Positions 55,934 to 64,000 of a stretch of 64,000 bases of DNA are shown piece by piece. The stretch spans positions 62,001 through 126,000 of the forward strand of contig NZ_JAHAFS010000005.1 of assembly GCF_018374135.1 (NCBI RefSeq), given 5' to 3'. The translations under genes were made by a program, and so were the position numbers. How positions within the stretch are numbered: the first letter of the stretch is position 1; each line of letters begins with the position of its first letter. The notes beneath the pieces were generated by a model, which was given only the letters and a program-made list of their open reading frames with translations, searched no databases and had not been told where the DNA came from. This DNA comes from Campylobacter gracilis. Its GTDB lineage: Bacteria; Campylobacterota; Campylobacteria; Campylobacterales; Campylobacteraceae.

Positions 55934-56107
55934 CTAATAAAATATTTGTTTTAGCTCGCTAATTGCTTCGATTTCTAAGGCGTCTAAAAAATACAGATTT
56001 AATAAAACTTCATCGAAATTTTTTATTTTTCCTGCCGCTTTATTCTCACATAGATTTTCTTGCAGTTCTGATAATATGCTTTCTGAGATTTTTTTAACAT
56101 CTGCCAT
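55934..56107 (-). CDS. Small hypothetical island protein
   Basis: 57 aa, starting MADVKKISESILSELQENLC at ATG 56107 with a perfect AGGAGG site 8 bases upstream. Predicted alpha-helical and acidic. It follows the integrase end directly. An in-frame start 16 codons earlier would include the ribosome site and is rejected. No family recognised. Confidence 0.6.
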   Translation of the reverse strand: MADVKKISESILSELQENLCENKAAGKIKNFDEVLLNLYFLDALEIEAISELKQIFY

Positions 56108-56118
56108 TTTTTTGCCTC

Positions 56119-57364
56119 CTAATTGTTTTTTATTTCGAGTATGTAGCCGCTCCACCAGTCAAGCAAGATTTTAAGCTCGTCCAAAAAAATCGGCTTTTTC
56201 GGAGTAGCTTAAATCTACTTTGTCGCCGTGTAGGTGGTCTAGCGCCTTTTTGATAGCCTCTTTGCTTACTCCGTGCTTTTGCATATTGTTAAACGCCTGC
56301 GTCATAAATATGCCCCGTAGGCTATGCAGGGTCACGGCGCGCCCCGTCTGTCTATCTCTAAAGTCAAAGCCCTTAATCGCGTTTGTGGCGGTGTCTTTGT
56401 GGATATGTCCCGTAAAGTGCGAGTTAATAAAATATGCTCGTATGCTCTGCTTAATTTCGCCTGGTCCCCAAGTATCCGCATAACCTCATCGCTAAGCGGC
56501 AATTTGAAATCGCCTATCTCGCTGCGCTTGATTTTCTGCTCGGCGCGCGGAATGGTTAAAAGCCTCTTATCGAAATCTACGTAATCCCATTTTAGGCGCG
56601 ACAGTGGCGCGGCTCTTAGCGGCAGGTGTAGGCATAACTTCATCGCGTTTTTAATCGTCTCAAAATGAGGATAATCATAAATGGCGTTAAAAAATGCCTT
56701 TAAGTCCTGGCGCTCGGTTAGCTTAGCGTAATGCTCGACTTTGGTTTTGGGGATTAGACTTTTGGCGTCGATATTCGCCATAATATTAAGCTCCGCATAC
56801 CCGCTCGATACGGCAAATAAAAAGACACGGTTTAAAATTTGGTTGATTATCTCGGCGGTTTGCGGCGTGGTTTTTGACGTTTCTTTAAGGATGTCCGCTA
56901 TCTCGCCGTGAGTAATGCTCTTTATGCCTCTGTCTTTTAGTATCGGCATTACGTGATTTTCAATGCGGCCGCGCTTGGTCTTTAGCGTTTGGGGCAGTAT
57001 GCTTTTGGCTTCAAACTCTAGCCACTCGTTAAAGACCTTTTCAAAACTGAGGTTGTGCTCGCTTATCTCCTTTGAGCTTTGGCGCGCTTATTTTCTGTGA
57101 TAGGGTGATACCTCTCATCACTAGCTTTTTAAGCTCGTTTCTCTTCTCTCGCGCTTCGGCTAGCGATAAAACAGGGTAGTTGCCTAGCCCCGTGTTATTC
57201 AGCTTGCCCGTATCGGGGCTAATAAAAACAAATACCCAGCGCTTACGTCCGCTCTTGCTTACTATCAGTCCTAAGCCATCGCCGTCCGTGAGCTTGTAGT
57301 CTTTGGCTTTCGGCTTTGCCTCTTTGATTTGCTTATCGCTAAGCGGTTTTACTATCCTAGCCAT
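56119..57364 (-). pseudogene. P4-type tyrosine integrase, inactivated by three frameshifts
   Basis: The N-terminal arm/DUF4102 domain is read from ATG 57364 (ARIVKPLSDKQIKEAKPKAK; VFVFISPDTGKL). A first indel near 57070 shifts the frame into ISEHNLSFEKVFNEWLEFE and the core domain (LKWDYVDFDKR). A second near 56420 leads from RAYEHILLTRTL to FTGHIHKDTATNAIKGFDF and the catalytic box HSLRG and LDHLHGDKVDLSYS (Tyr nucleophile). A third in a T7 run near 56187 gives the C-terminal LDELKILLDWWSGYILEIKNN, stop at 56119. Total size corresponds to about 410 aa. The integrase is non-functional as read. Confidence 0.88.
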
Positions 57365-57807
57365 TGCGTTCTAACTCCCTTAAATGCGTTATTTGAGACG
57401 ATTTAAAAATATTTTTTTGATTTTTAGACCAAAATCTCGCGCAAAAATATTTTAAAAATCGCCTCCTTTCTGCTCTGCGTGTGCTTAAAATAGGAGGATT
57501 TGATGAGGTTTAAAACATTTTTCGCTTCGAGGGCGTTTTTAAGCTTCACAAAACCCTATTTTGGGCGTTTCAAGCGTTTTAAAACATTTTTTAGAGTGCC
57601 TTGTAAGTCCGTTAGATAGGGCATTTGGTAAGTTTTAAAAATATTTTTTCGCTTGACTTTCGGAATTTTGCCAAAAATATTTTTAAAATGTTTTTAAATT
57701 GCTAGCTTTACTTGATTATTTTAGATTGCTTTAGAGGGTTAAAATCTCTTGAAGTCCGTATTTTAGGGGTTTTATTAGATTGCGTTAGATTGTAAAAAAA
57801 TAAGCAA
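57365..57807. repeat. Six TTTAAAA-(A/C)-ATTTTT repeats between integrase and tRNA (possible arm sites)
   Basis: 443 bases without a gene. Copies at 57402-57418, 57508-57527, 57576-57593 and 57632-57654 share TTTAAAA(A)(C/T)ATTTTTT(CGCTT). 57443-57460 and 57672-57690 are inverted, CAAAAATATTTT. The spacing and location, next to the integrase start and the tRNA attachment end, suit integrase arm-type binding sites. Confidence 0.5.
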
Positions 57808-57883
57808 TGGTGGTTAGAGGCAGAATCGAACTGCCGACACGCAGATTTTCAGTCTGCTGCTCTACCGACTGAGCTATCCAACC
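57808..57883 (-). tRNA. tRNA-Phe(GAA)
   Basis: 76 nt on the minus strand. Acceptor GGTTGGA pairs with TCTAACC (one G-T), followed by A73 and encoded CCA. D-arm GCTCAGTCGGTAGAGC, anticodon stem GCAGA/TCTGC with loop CTGAAAA (anticodon GAA), T-arm GGCAGTTCGATTCTGCC. It is the likely integration target of the adjacent element. Confidence 0.96.
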
Positions 57884-58433
57884 ACCGAAAAAGAAAAGTA
57901 ATTTTAGCCATGCAATACTTAAATCTCGGTTAAAATCCTCGATTTTCGCTAGATTTTTGCACGTTACGCTCGAAAACGGCCAAATTTACTCAGTTAAAAT
58001 TTTCTAAATTTCAGTAGCAAAAAATATTGCTTATGCGGCAATTTGCAATAATCAAAATGAGCTATCGATCTAAAAAGCAAAGTGGTATAAAATTTTACTA
58101 TTTAGCCGACTTTGCAAATTGTACGCTTGGTTTTAGGCTGTGCAAAGTAGATAAATTTGCGTCAAAGAATCGCTGCATCGTTTTAAATTTGCGCGCATAA
58201 CGGGCGATAGCTGCGATTGGTTAAATTTAGTATCGAAAATTGGCTTTAATTTGGACTTGGCGAAGCATCTTTATAAACATCGCGCTCAGGCTAATAGTGT
58301 GACATAGGGATGCTTACTTCGGGATTGAATTTATTTAGATATCCGCGCAGCAGAAGCGTTGAAATTTTAAAATACGATTGCAAATTGTATTAATAAAGGC
58401 TCGACCTGATCTATCTAAACTTGATATGCTTAT
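57884..58433. other. Intergenic stretch upstream of tRNA-Phe
   Basis: 550 bases between tRNA-Phe and the murD stop with no supported gene or RNA family. AT-rich with scattered AAATTT words; it should contain the tRNA promoter, which I cannot place with confidence. Confidence 0.45.
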
Positions 58434-59858
58434 CTATCCGAGTTGTGCGACTTGTTTTTTAAATAGCTCGCCGCGTTCGGCGTAGCTTTTAAATTGATCC
58501 AAACTGGCACATGCAGGGCTTAGCAGCGCTATTTCGCTTGCAGAATTTATGGAATTTTTAAAATTTTCGAAATTTTTAGAATTCTGCGAACCTAAAGTTT
58601 TGCCACTGCCCGCGTCCACGCAAGAGCTCGCGCTTTCGGTAGCCGAAATTTTATCCTGCATTAAATTTCCTGCGGAATTCTCGTCACCTAAGCGTCTTTT
58701 TGAAATTTCATTTTCGCAAAAATTTTCTCCGCTCAAATACCGCTTCGAAATTTCGCTCACCGCCGTTTGTAAAATTTCGCAGCGCACGCAAGCAAGACTG
58801 TATTCGTCGCACAAAAGCACGATTTTATCAGTATTTGAGCCGATCGCGTAAATTTGCAGATCGTATTTTTTAAACTCCGCAAAAAGCGGGTGCAGATCCA
58901 CGCCTTTATCGTCGCCGCCGAGGATTAGATGTATTTTGCGCCCCGAGTAGCGCTTCAGCGCCTGCGCACACGCATCGATGTTGGTGGCCTTCGTGTCATT
59001 GACCCAGACCCTGCCGCGCGCGTCGGTAAACTCCTCGAGTTTATTGCCCTCGATCACGAAGTCGTTTAGTCGCATGGCGTCGCATCTGTCGAATAAAATT
59101 TTCTCCACGCACAGCGCCAAAAGCGCGTCGATCAAAAACGGGGTGCGGAATTTTATCTCGCCTAAATCGATGCCGAATTTTTGCGCCAGATCCGCTTCGT
59201 CCTCATAGCAGATCACGCGAGCCAGGCTATTTTGCGCGGCGGCGGAGCTTTCGTAGGCGCGCGGGATCAGCGCCACGGAGCCTTCGCGAATTGCTAGCAG
59301 CGGCGAGAGTTTGGCGCGCTCATACTCCGCGAAATCGCCGTGCCAGCTGAGATGATCGGGCGTGATCGCAAGCAGCACGTAGATGTCGGGGCGCGCGTGT
59401 TTGGTATAGTGTAGCGTAAACGAGCTCGTCTCCAGCACCCAAATTTTGGCGCTTTTGCTTAACTTTGCAAGCGGAACGCCCACGTTGCCGCCCATTTGCG
59501 AGCCGTATCGCTCGAGTAGGTGCTGCATCATCTTCGTCGTCGTGGTCTTGCCGTTCGTGCCGCTGATCCAAATTTTAAGACCTTTGTAATCGTCGAAATA
59601 ATCGTATTCGCTGATTAAATTTCGCGCCTTTCGCACCAGCTCGTGATGCGGCGGAAAGCCTGGACTTGGGATTTCAAGTTCGCTTGCGGCGGGATCGAAC
59701 TCGCTCGGGTTTAAAAGCGCGTTGCCGAACTCATCCAGCTTAGGCGCGCCCGAAGAAATTTCAAATTTATCGTCGTAGATATCCCAGCCGCCTTCGTCGC
59801 GGCAGTGCTCGGCGATCGCTTTGGTCGTAAGCCCGTAGCCAAATAGCGATTTTTTCAT
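58434..59858 (-). CDS. murD: UDP-N-acetylmuramoylalanine--D-glutamate ligase, with C-terminal-domain insertion
   Basis: Adds D-Glu to UDP-MurNAc-L-Ala in peptidoglycan synthesis. ATP loop ISGTNGKTTTTKM (residues 98-110), Mg/ATP motifs ITPDHLSWHG and VNDTKATN, and LSPACASLDQFKSY near the end. 474 aa is longer than other Campylobacter MurD because residues about 371-440 are an Asn/Ser/Glu-rich insertion between the last two strands. The start at 59858 has AGGGGAG upstream and overlaps the stop of a small ORF (ATGA). An upstream start seven codons earlier is less likely. Confidence 0.93.
   Translation of the reverse strand: MKKSLFGYGLTTKAIAEHCRDEGGWDIYDDKFEISSGAPKLDEFGNALLNPSEFDPAASELEIPSPGFPPHHELVRKARNLISEYDYFDDYKGLKIWISGTNGKTTTTKMMQHLLERYGSQMGGNVGVPLAKLSKSAKIWVLETSSFTLHYTKHARPDIYVLLAITPDHLSWHGDFAEYERAKLSPLLAIREGSVALIPRAYESSAAAQNSLARVICYEDEADLAQKFGIDLGEIKFRTPFLIDALLALCVEKILFDRCDAMRLNDFVIEGNKLEEFTDARGRVWVNDTKATNIDACAQALKRYSGRKIHLILGGDDKGVDLHPLFAEFKKYDLQIYAIGSNTDKIVLLCDEYSLACVRCEILQTAVSEISKRYLSGENFCENEISKRRLGDENSAGNLMQDKISATESASSCVDAGSGKTLGSQNSKNFENFKNSINSASEIALLSPACASLDQFKSYAERGELFKKQVAQLG
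58539..58748 (-). repeat. In-frame low-complexity insertion in murD
   Basis: Residues about 371-440 of MurD (ISKRYLSGENFCENEIS; QNSKNFENFKNSINSAS) have the composition and GAATTTT/AATTTTC-rich coding DNA seen in the other insertions. It is placed between VRCEILQTAVSEI and the conserved IALLSPACASLDQF. Confidence 0.6.
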
Positions 59859-59971
59859 TTTTCTCCCCTTTTGCCCCATAAAATTTGAGTTATCTCATCC
59901 GCGCTAAGCCCGGCAATTTCGCCGTATCTTTTACGCGCCGTTTCGAAGTCGGGTTCAATCTGCGCTCGCAT
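59855..59971 (-). CDS. 38-residue ORF between mraY and murD
   Basis: ATG at 59971 is two bases after the mraY stop, and the TGA overlaps the murD start codon by four bases (ATGA), so it fills the gap exactly and would couple translation of mraY to murD. The product reads MRAQIEPDFETARKRYGEIA, then AGLSADEITQILWGKRGEK, compact, charged and likely helical. Codon use is like its neighbours. It has no known family; its own start lacks a strong ribosome site. It could be a small protein or a leader for coupling. Confidence 0.55.
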   Translation of the reverse strand: MRAQIEPDFETARKRYGEIAGLSADEITQILWGKRGEK

Positions 59972-59972
59972 T

Positions 59973-61037
59973 TTATCTCAGTTTCAGCGATGTCAGCGCT
60001 ATGATATTTGCGATCAGCGCGATGATCCAAAAGCGGATGATGATTTTGTTTTCGACCCAGCCTTTAAGCTCGAAATGGTGATGTATCGGCGCCATCAGGA
60101 AAATTCTGCGTTTAAAAATTTTAAAGCTGCCTACCTGCAAGATCACGCTGAGCGTTTCGATGACGAAGACGAAGCCGATCATTATGAGTAAAATTTCGTT
60201 TTTCGTGATGACCGCGCAGTATCCTAAAAACGCACCCACGCTCAGGCTGCCGCTATCGCCCATAAAGACTTCGGCGGGGTAGCAGTTAAACCACAAAAAT
60301 CCAAGCAGCGCGCCGATGAGCGCCGATACGATGATGCAGACCTCGCCTGCGCCTGCGACGCGCGGTAGCAAGAGATACTGCGAGTAGATAGCATGCCCGC
60401 AAAGATAGGCGAATATGCCCAAGCTGCAGAGCGAAAATACCGACGGAATGGTCGCTAATCCGTCTAGCCCGTCGGTTAAATTTACCGCGTTTGAGCTAGC
60501 GCTTATCACGATCGTCCAAAACAGCGGCGCGAAGATCCATAAATTTAGCAGAGGGTATTTAAAAAACGGCACGAAAAATTCCCCGCTCAGATCGCTAAAA
60601 CCATAAAGCGTCGCCCCGATCAGAAAGGCCAAGAAATTTTGCAGTGCAAATTTAGCTCGCGCGCTAAGGCCTGCGTGGTTTTGGCGGCCTAAAATTTTAG
60701 AGATATCATCCTTGAAGCCTATGTAGCCGAAGCCTACCAAACAAAGCAGTCCGCAGAGCACGAAAACGTTGTTTAGCTTGGCGCACAGCAGGCTTGCGAG
60801 CACCGCGGCGGTAACGAAAACGAGCCCGCCCATCGTAGGGGTTTTGTTCTTTTTCTGATGGTTTTGCGGCGCGAGCTCGTAGATGGGCTGCGCGGCGTGT
60901 CTGGCTTGCGCCCAGCGGATAAATCGCGGCATAGCCCAAACCGAAAAACAAAAAGCGATAAAAAACGCGATTCCTGCGCGAGCGGTGATGTATTGGAAAA
61001 AATTTATATTCGTAAGATGGTAAAGATAATAAAACAA
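59973..61037 (-). CDS. mraY: Phospho-N-acetylmuramoyl-pentapeptide-transferase
   Basis: Integral membrane enzyme that makes lipid I from UDP-MurNAc-pentapeptide and undecaprenyl phosphate. About ten helices. The conserved cytoplasmic motifs [19 protein letters not shown]-like [21 protein letters not shown], and [12 protein letters not shown] at the end are all present. 354 aa is normal. It is first of a small murD/mraY group. Confidence 0.97.
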   Translation of the reverse strand: MFYYLYHLTNINFFQYITARAGIAFFIAFCFSVWAMPRFIRWAQARHAAQPIYELAPQNHQKKNKTPTMGGLVFVTAAVLASLLCAKLNNVFVLCGLLCLVGFGYIGFKDDISKILGRQNHAGLSARAKFALQNFLAFLIGATLYGFSDLSGEFFVPFFKYPLLNLWIFAPLFWTIVISASSNAVNLTDGLDGLATIPSVFSLCSLGIFAYLCGHAIYSQYLLLPRVAGAGEVCIIVSALIGALLGFLWFNCYPAEVFMGDSGSLSVGAFLGYCAVITKNEILLIMIGFVFVIETLSVILQVGSFKIFKRRIFLMAPIHHHFELKGWVENKIIIRFWIIALIANIIALTSLKLR

Positions 61038-61151
61038 AGTTTGCCTTTTAAATTTTATGAAATTTTATATGAAAACGCGCATTTTAGTATAAAAGAGGTA
61101 AAATTTAGCTTTTAGGGCGGATGAAATTTTGCCGCATTTGCCAAAAAAAAG

Positions 61152-61157
61152 TATAAT
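61152..61157 (+). promoter_or_regulatory. Promoter (-10 box) of gpmI
   Basis: AAAAAAAAGTATAATGTCGC contains TATAAT 79 bases before the gpmI ATG. An A-rich tract lies directly upstream, as is common for Campylobacter promoters. Confidence 0.6.
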
Positions 61158-61235
61158 GTCGCTCGTAAAAACAGCGCTGCAGACCTGCTTCAAAAGGCCT
61201 GTGCGGTGAAATTCAGACGAAATTTAGGAGCCAAA

Positions 61236-62702
61236 ATGGGGCAAAAGACGATTTTACTTATCACCGACGGCATCGGATTTAACGCTAGCGATAAATTTAA
61301 CGCGTTTGCGAACGCGAAAAAGCCCGCCTATGATTATCTTTTTAAAAACGTGCCCAATACGCTGCTGCGCACCTCGGGGCTTGCCGTGGGCTTGCCGCAG
61401 GGGCAGATGGGAAACAGCGAAGTAGGGCATATGACGATCGGAAGCGGTAGAATTTTGTATCAAAACCTAGTCAAAATCGATCGCGCGATTGATGAGGGCT
61501 CGCTTGAGAAAAACGAAGCGCTGCAAAGCCTGCTTTCAAAGTGCCGCAGAGTGCACGTAATAGGGCTTTACAGCGACGGCGGCGTGCATTCGCATCTACG
61601 CCATTTCGACGCGATCTGTGAGATAGCGCAGAATGCGGGTTGCGAGACGTGGGCGCACGCTATCACCGACGGACGCGATGTTTCGCCGAGCAGCGGAGCG
61701 GAATTTTTAAAGCATTTACAGGCTAAATTTAAAGTCGCGAGCGTGTGCGGACGCTTTTACGCGATGGATCGCGACAAGCGCTTTGATCGCGTAAGGCGCG
61801 CTTACGACGTGCTCATGGGCGAAACGGCTCCGCTTGAAATTTTGCCGAGCGAATACATACTGAAAAGCTACGAGCGCGGCGTGAGCGACGAGTTTATCGA
61901 GCCTGCGAGCTTTAACGGCTTTAGCGGTATCGACGCGGATGACGGAGTGATTTTTGTAAATTTTAGAAACGACCGCGCTAGAGAGCTTTGCGCGGCTTTG
62001 GGCGATGAGAGCTTTAGCGAATTCAAGCGGAAGTTCGTCGTGCAAAATTTAATCACGATGAGCGAATACGACGCGAGCTTTAAATTTCCTCTGCTTTTTG
62101 AGAAGCCCGTGCTTAAAAACACGCTTTGCGAAGTGATCGCGGAAGCCGGTCTTACGCAGCTTCACACTGCCGAAACCGAAAAATACGCACACGTGACGTT
62201 TTTCTTTAACGGCGGCGTCGAGGAGCCGCTGCCGAACGAAATTCGCGTGCTGATCCCGAGCCCCAAAGTAAAAACCTACGACGAGCAGCCGCAGATGAGC
62301 GCGCCTGCGGTGTGCGATGCGGTGATCCGCGGCATCGAAGCGGGGATGGATTTCATCGTCGTAAATTTCGCAAACGGCGATATGGTCGGCCACACGGGCA
62401 ATTATGACGCCGCGATAAAGGCGGTCGAGGCGGTGGATGAGTGCATCGGTAAAATTTTAAGCGCGGCGCAGGCGTACGATTACGCCTATGTGCAGATCAG
62501 CGATCACGGCAACTGCGAGGCGATGCGAGACGCTGACGGCGAAATTTTAACCAACCATACGACCTTTGACGTATTTTGTTTCGTGCTGGGGCGCGGCGTG
62601 CGTGAACTAAAAAGCGGACTTGGGCTTAGTAACGTCGCAGCGACCGTGCTAAAACTAATGGGGCTGCCAAAGCCCGCGGAGATGGACGAGGCGCTATTTT
62701 GA
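61236..62702 (+). CDS. gpmI: 2,3-bisphosphoglycerate-independent phosphoglycerate mutase
   Basis: Mn-dependent iPGM that interconverts 3- and 2-phosphoglycerate. Metal site ITDG, phosphoserine loop GNSEVGHMTIGSGR, and the C-terminal metal-binding NFANGDMVGHTGNYDAAIKAVE and ISDHGNCE. 488 aa is usual. The start at 61236 follows TAGGAG; an earlier in-frame start (61206) precedes the ribosome site and is rejected. Confidence 0.96.
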   Translation: MGQKTILLITDGIGFNASDKFNAFANAKKPAYDYLFKNVPNTLLRTSGLAVGLPQGQMGNSEVGHMTIGSGRILYQNLVKIDRAIDEGSLEKNEALQSLLSKCRRVHVIGLYSDGGVHSHLRHFDAICEIAQNAGCETWAHAITDGRDVSPSSGAEFLKHLQAKFKVASVCGRFYAMDRDKRFDRVRRAYDVLMGETAPLEILPSEYILKSYERGVSDEFIEPASFNGFSGIDADDGVIFVNFRNDRARELCAALGDESFSEFKRKFVVQNLITMSEYDASFKFPLLFEKPVLKNTLCEVIAEAGLTQLHTAETEKYAHVTFFFNGGVEEPLPNEIRVLIPSPKVKTYDEQPQMSAPAVCDAVIRGIEAGMDFIVVNFANGDMVGHTGNYDAAIKAVEAVDECIGKILSAAQAYDYAYVQISDHGNCEAMRDADGEILTNHTTFDVFCFVLGRGVRELKSGLGLSNVAATVLKLMGLPKPAEMDEALF

Positions 62703-62803
62703 AATTTCAACGGCGTGGGTCGCGAGTAGATTTAAACTGCTAAAATTTAGGTAAATTTGGATAAATTTACGCTAGAGATTAAAATTTTAACAAAAGGACA
62801 AGT

Positions 62804-63547
62804 ATGAAATTTGGCGGGAAAAACGTTTTAATCACGGGCGCGAGCCGCGGTATCGGCGCACAGATCGCAAGGACTTTAGCGGGCTATGGGCTTAAGGTGT
62901 GGATTAATTATCGCTCAAAGCCCGAGATAGCCGACGCGCTGCTAGAGGAGATCCGCGCAAACGGCGGAGAGGGCGCCGTGATAAAATTTGACGCGACGAA
63001 CGAGGCGGAATTTAGCGAGGCGATTGCCCTGATCGCGCAAAGTGACGGCGAGCTAAGCTATCTCGTAAATAACGCGGGCGTCACGAACGACAAGCTCGCG
63101 CTTAGGATGAAGTTGGAAGATTTCATGGGCGTGATCGAAGCAAATTTAAGTAGCGCTTTCATCGGCTGCCGCGAAGCTTTAAAGCTAATGAGCAAAAAGC
63201 GCTTCGGCGCGGTCGTAAACATCGCCTCGATCGTCGGCGAAATGGGCAACGCGGGGCAGGTCAATTACAGCGCGAGCAAGGGCGGAATGATCGCAATGAG
63301 TAAGAGTTTCGCAAAAGAGGGCGCGGCGCGCGGCATCCGCTTCAACTGCATAACTCCGGGCTTCATCGCCACCGATATGACAGACGCGCTAAGCGACGAC
63401 GTAAAAGCAAGCTACGAAGCGAGTATCCCGCTTAAACGCATGGGAAGCACGAGCGACGTTGCCGAAGGAGTTGCGTTTTTACTCAGCGACGGCGCGGGCT
63501 ACATTACTGGAGAGTCGCTTAAAATCAACGGCGGGCTCTATATGTAG
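62804..63547 (+). CDS. fabG: 3-oxoacyl-[acyl-carrier-protein] reductase
   Basis: NADPH-dependent SDR of fatty-acid elongation. Cofactor motif ITGASRGIGAQ, NNAGVT, catalytic Ser in NIASIVGE and Tyr-x3-Lys in VNYSASKGGM. 247 aa is normal. An AAAAGGAC site precedes the ATG. Together with acpP and fabF it forms the standard fab cluster. Confidence 0.97.
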   Translation: MKFGGKNVLITGASRGIGAQIARTLAGYGLKVWINYRSKPEIADALLEEIRANGGEGAVIKFDATNEAEFSEAIALIAQSDGELSYLVNNAGVTNDKLALRMKLEDFMGVIEANLSSAFIGCREALKLMSKKRFGAVVNIASIVGEMGNAGQVNYSASKGGMIAMSKSFAKEGAARGIRFNCITPGFIATDMTDALSDDVKASYEASIPLKRMGSTSDVAEGVAFLLSDGAGYITGESLKINGGLYM

Positions 63548-63574
63548 CGTTAAATAGCGGAATTTAAGGTTAAA

Positions 63575-63585
63575 TATTATAGAAT
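63575..63585 (+). promoter_or_regulatory. Candidate promoter of acpP
   Basis: AAATATTATAGAATTACG upstream of acpP contains overlapping TATTAT and TATAGAAT -10-like boxes about 35 bases before the ATG. The transcript would cover acpP and fabF; a strong AAAGGAG lies nine bases before the ATG. Confidence 0.5.
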
Positions 63586-63615
63586 TACGCGGTATTTTTT
63601 TAAAGGAGTGCTAAA

Positions 63616-63852
63616 ATGGCAGTATTTGAAGATGTAAGAGACGTAGTTGTAGAGCAACTAAGCGTAAGCCCGGATCAGGTTAAACTTGACTCTAAAATTA
63701 TCGAGGATTTGGGCGCGGACTCTCTTGACGTAGTTGAGCTAGTAATGGCTTTAGAGGAGAAATTCGGTATCGAGATCCCAGATAGCGAGTCTGAAAAATT
63801 AGTAAGCATTAAAGACGTAGTAGATTATATAGAAAATTTGCCTAAGAAATAA
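63616..63852 (+). CDS. acpP: Acyl carrier protein
   Basis: 78-aa acidic four-helix protein that carries growing acyl chains on a 4'-phosphopantetheine arm. The attachment motif is [13 protein letters not shown] with Ser36, followed by the acidic helix [13 protein letters not shown]. Strong ribosome site (AAAGGAG). It precedes fabF. Confidence 0.98.
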   Translation: MAVFEDVRDVVVEQLSVSPDQVKLDSKIIEDLGADSLDVVELVMALEEKFGIEIPDSESEKLVSIKDVVDYIENLPKK

Positions 63853-63870
63853 AATTTTAAGGAAGCGGTT

Positions 63871-64000
63871 TTGAAACGAGTCGTAGTAACGGGCATCGGG
63901 ATGATAACCTCTCTCGGGCTTGACAAACAGAGCAGTTTTGAAGATATCTGTAACGGAAAAACCGGGGTTGATAAAATTTCGCTCTTTGACGCTAGCGAAT
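63871..64000 (+). CDS. fabF: Beta-ketoacyl-ACP synthase II (partial, continues beyond window)
   Basis: TTG start at 63871 with AAGGAAG seven bases upstream opens KRVVVTGIGMITSLGLDKQ, the N-terminal signature of FabF (VVVTGxGxxxxxG), and runs to the window end (43 codons). Order acpP-fabF supports the call. Catalytic residues lie beyond the window. Confidence 0.93.
   Translation, partial: MKRVVVTGIGMITSLGLDKQSSFEDICNGKTGVDKISLFDASE

Larger units (their letters stand above)
54744..57807. mobile_element. Decayed integrated element next to tRNA-Phe
   Basis: Roughly 3 kb of AT-rich DNA between the NSS transporter region and tRNA-Phe. It holds a P4-type integrase with three frameshifts, an excisionase-like HTH pseudogene, two damaged or truncated genes, one small intact gene and short repeats. 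The integrase sits next to the tRNA 3' end and reads away from it, the usual geometry for tRNA-targeted elements. I find no second copy of the tRNA 3' end, so the far attachment site is lost or beyond easy recognition; the left border is approximate. Confidence 0.75.

Noticed and set aside
57808..57883. Second attachment copy of the tRNA-Phe 3' end inside the window
   Set aside because: I looked for TGGTTAGAGGCAGAATCG and its complement in 54.2-57.7 kb and saw no convincing copy.

Overview
The window is a 64 kb piece of an epsilonproteobacterial chromosome, most likely a Campylobacter of the higher-GC oral group (C. gracilis, rectus, showae or curvus-like). The genus call rests on gene content and order. 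A complete N-linked protein glycosylation (pgl) locus with the oligosaccharyltransferase PglB lies next to prmA-ftsH-pssA, which is the C. jejuni arrangement. rny, a 5-formyl-THF cyclo-ligase gene, a TlpA-like thioredoxin gene and ftsY are clustered, and AT-rich -10 boxes (TATAAT) stand without clear -35 boxes. The species is inferred, not shown.

Layout. 1-23.6 kb (minus strand): one long, tightly packed operon. It starts at a TATAAT promoter before a galE/gne epimerase gene and runs through a MATE-like (Wzx-type) flippase, an Fe-S/FrhB-like oxidoreductase, a polysaccharide pyruvyl transferase, two PglH-like GT4 enzymes around a GT2 enzyme, PglJ, PglB, PglA, PglC, PglD, PglE and PglF. It continues into hisH, hisA, prmA, ftsH and pssA (cut by the window edge). 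Compared with C. jejuni, the ABC flippase gene pglK and cheY are absent here. The flippase, pyruvyl transferase and FrhB genes suggest a differently decorated N-glycan. 23.6-30.5 kb (minus): a signal-peptide-bearing ATP-dependent DNA ligase, a DEDD exonuclease, a frameshifted small gene, fabI, and the glycolytic run gap-pgk-tpiA. 30.6-36.7 kb: a MliC-like lipoprotein, an orphan gene, a barnase/barstar pair behind a DedA protein, a SYLF protein, rny and the 5-FCL gene. 36.8-43.3 kb: a thioredoxin lipoprotein, ftsY, brnQ, radA and a membrane protein. 43.5-46.4 kb: three tandem paralogous amino-acid-binding proteins. 46.5-51.2 kb: ung, a DJ-1/PfpI protein, thyX, a nitroreductase and two orphan genes. 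51.4-54.2 kb: two tandem NSS-family transporters.

54.7-57.9 kb is a decayed, AT-rich integrated element next to tRNA-Phe(GAA). Its P4-type integrase has three frameshifts, its excisionase-like HTH gene has two compensating frameshifts, and two further genes are broken. Repeats resembling integrase arm sites lie between int and the tRNA. 58.4-64 kb returns to housekeeping: murD, a 38-codon ORF fitted exactly between mraY and murD, mraY, gpmI, fabG, acpP and the start of fabF.

The most unusual genome-scale feature is a set of Asn/Ser/Ala/Gln/Phe-rich low-complexity segments inserted in frame into otherwise ordinary enzymes: HisH, the PglB N-terminus, the GT2 enzyme, the FrhB-like protein, the PolB-like exonuclease, the barnase linker and MurD. 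They are encoded by GAATTTT/AAATTC-rich DNA of the same texture that fills many intergenic gaps.
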